Shown here in pieces: positions 62,072 through 64,000 of a DNA stretch of 64,000 nt. This DNA comes from Otis tarda (lineage: Eukaryota; Chordata; Aves; Otidiformes; Otididae): NCBI GenBank assembly GCA_026413225.1, contig CM048591.1:35805803-35869802 (forward strand), given 5' to 3'. Under the pieces are notes generated by a model that saw nothing but the letters and a program-made list of their open reading frames with translations, was not told the origin of the DNA and searched no databases. Positions within the stretch are counted from its first letter, which is position 1, and each line of letters starts with the position of its first letter. A program made the translations under genes and the position numbers.

Positions 62072-63245
62072 ACATAGAATCATTTAGGTTAGAAAAGACC
62101 CTTAAGATCATAGAGTCCAACTATAAACCTAACACTGCCAAGTCCAGCACTAAACCATGTCCCTAAGCACCACATCTACAGCTTTTAACTACCTCCAGGG
62201 ATGGTGATGCAACCACTTCCCTGGGCAGCCTGCTCCAATGCTTGATAACTCTTTCAGTGAAGAGTTTTTTCCTAATATCCAGTCTAAACCTCCCCTGGTA
62301 CAACTTGGGTCCATTTCCTCTTCTCCTGTCACTTGTTACTTGGGAGAAGAGACAGACACCCACCTCACCACAGCCTCCTTTCAAGTAGTTGTAGAGAGCT
62401 ATAAGGTCTCCCCTCAGCCTCCTTTTTTCTAGGCTAAGCAACCCCCGTTCCCTCAGCCACTCCTCATAAGACTTGTTCTTTAGACCCTTCACTAGCTTTG
62501 TTGCTCTTCTTTGGATGTGCTCCAGCACCTCAATGTCTTTCTTGTAGTAAGGAGTCCAAAACTGAACATAGTATTCAAGGTATGGCCTCACCAGTGCTGA
62601 GTACAGGGGACAATCAGTTATCTAATCCTGCTGGCTACGCTATTCCTGATACAAGCCAGGATGCTCTCAGCCTTCTTGGCCACCTAGGCACACTGCCAGC
62701 TTATACTCAGGTGGCTGTTGACCAGCACCCCCAGGTCCTTTTCCACCAAACTGCTTTCCAGCCACTCTTCCCCAAGCCTGTAGCATTACATGGGGCTGTT
62801 GTGACCCAAGTGCAGGACCTAGCACTTACCCTTTTTGGACACCATAGAGTTGGTCTCGGCCCATCTATCCAGCCTGTCCAGATCCCTCTGTAGAGCCTTT
62901 CCACCCTCAAGCAGACCAACACTCCTGCCCAACTTGGTGGCATCTGTAAACTCACTGAAGGTGCACTCGATCACCTTGTCCAGATCACTGATGAAGATAT
63001 TAAACAGAACTGGGCCCAATACTGAGCCCTTGTGACGGCCACCAACTGGATTTGACTCCATTCACCACAACTCTTCGGGCCTGGCCATCCAGCCAGGTTT
63101 TAACACAGTGAAGGGTACACCTGTCCAGGCTGTGAGCAGCCAGTTTCTTCAGAAGCATGCTATGGGAAATGGTGTCAAAGGCTTTGCTGAAGTCCAGGTA
63201 AACAACATCCACAGCCTTTCTCTCATCCACTGAGGAGGTCAAATG
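62072..63245 (-). mobile_element. CR1 LINE fragment, longest in window, minus orientation
   Basis: Read on the minus strand this 1.17-kb copy starts inside the reverse transcriptase (DVVYLDFSKAFDTISH, a conserved RT motif). It continues through [18 protein letters not shown], the catalytic-box region, [20 protein letters not shown], then [20 protein letters not shown] and [20 protein letters not shown], and ends in the 3' tail at plus 62072 (GAATCATTTAGGTTAG). The FADDTKLG box reads FTDATKLG, so a catalytic aspartate is lost. There are frame breaks between the blocks. It is inactive and 5'-truncated. Confidence 0.94.
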
Positions 63246-64000
63246 TTTAAAACCCCATCACTTCTGCTGCTTTGCTTGATCCTTTGTCAGTAAAGTAAGT
63301 GGGAATTTTTCTGCCAGTCTCTGTGGTAAAAGGTCACTTATGGAAGTCAAAGTGTATTTGCTAAGAAGCTAGTTTTGCTACCTTTCTGCTAAGAAAATTT
63401 GTACTTTGCAAACATTGTAACTCCAAGACGTGGTGGCAACTAGGATCCTAGCTAATTAATCCACCCTTCTACCCTTCAGTATGTATAGAATGTATACATG
63501 CTGAAATCTGATCACAGGTGATTAAATGAGCTGGTGTAGGTCAGAGATGTGCTCAGTCAGAGATACCTGACTGGAAAAAAGCTGTAAACCCAGTGGCATA
63601 ACAGAGCCCCGTATGAGCAGAAGTGGTGTCTGAAGCTGTCTGTAGGGGTACAGTACCAGTTGTAATACAGGGTTTCCTTGTTTGCTGGCTTTCTAAAAGG
63701 CTGTGAGGATAAATGAGTTTAAAATGTTTTTAAAACTATGTAGATAGGAGGCACCATTATAAGCAGATAACAGTGAAAAATCTGTGCTCCTCAAGAGTCT
63801 CAACAACTTGCAGTTGGTACTGTGACGAAAGCCAGGAGGTTGTGCCTGTCACTGAAGGTTTTGTGCAGGCTGGTCCAGGATCTTCTCTAAACTGGAAGGT
63901 GCATTAAGACAGCTTAAGGCGAGCAAAGCGTACTTAATACATTGCAAACCGACCGCCTCTGTGTATAATTTCTGCTTGTATCTTGCCTTTGGAAACTCAT
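63246..64000. other. Intron 1 to window end, no recognisable feature
   Basis: About 750 bases of unique sequence after the CR1 copy. I see no exon or repeat tail. Confidence 0.5.

Larger units (their letters stand above)
1547..64000 (+). other. SH3GL2: SH3GL2 intron 1, 5' part (continues beyond window)
   Basis: From the donor at 1547 to the window end I find no reading frame that resembles the next endophilin segment (the family continues KVSEKVGGAEGTK after the ATQ residues). I find no other multi-exon gene or long conserved frame on either strand. The human SH3GL2 first intron is very long, so an intron of more than 62 kb is expected. The content is AT-rich unique DNA with retroelement insertions, mostly CR1 and LTRs. 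A small nested gene or enhancer would be hard to see without alignment. Confidence 0.8.

Noticed and set aside
1-64000. CRISPR arrays, operons, tRNA or rRNA genes
   Set aside because: No regularly spaced repeats, no clustered prokaryote-like genes and no cloverleaf were seen. The window is vertebrate intronic DNA.

Overview
The window looks like avian genomic DNA. The best evidence is its repeat content: about a dozen CR1-type LINE fragments, several ending in the typical 3' tail built on ATTCTATG, plus LTRs of the endogenous retrovirus kind that are common in birds. Coding content is almost nil. The one protein-coding segment I can support is a 45-base first coding exon at 1502-1546. It encodes MSVAGLKKQFHKATQ, the N-terminus of an endophilin A, and is closest to SH3GL2 (endophilin A1). 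It sits in a CpG island and is followed by a GT splice donor.

Layout. 1-627 is upstream flank with nothing recognisable. 628-1087 is a 5'-truncated CR1 in minus orientation that stops just before the promoter. About 1190-2235 is the CpG island, with a G-quadruplex-prone G-run block, GC boxes, a perfect CRE (TGACGTCA) about 160 bases before the ATG, the 5' UTR, exon 1, and a G/T-skewed degenerate minisatellite that fills the first 450 bases of the intron. From 1547 to the end I read everything as the 5' part of SH3GL2 intron 1. I found no second exon in more than 62 kb, which fits the very large first intron known for this gene.

Intron 1 is mostly AT-rich unique DNA broken up by retroelements. 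CR1 fragments lie at 3902, 17320, 28942, 34323, 35165 (a short inverted piece), 35218, 36409, 41421, 54017, about 54850-55900 and 62072. Two LTRs of one ERV family lie at 41784 (complete solo LTR with TG...CA ends and a 5-base target duplication AATTA) and 59399 (same family, promoter end missing). A third, shorter LTR-like insertion of a different type lies at 25695-26025. Small tandem repeats, pyrimidine tracts and several perfect short hairpins account for the remaining visible structure.

How it works together: the promoter and exon 1 start a neuronal endocytic adaptor gene, and the rest is non-coding intron that may hold regulatory elements. I found no operon, CRISPR array, tRNA, rRNA or other multigene system, and nothing I would call a previously undescribed biological system. 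The more interesting items are structural: repeat-on-repeat rearrangements, perfect hairpins, and the sequence composition around the promoter. All are judged by eye, without alignments or database searches.
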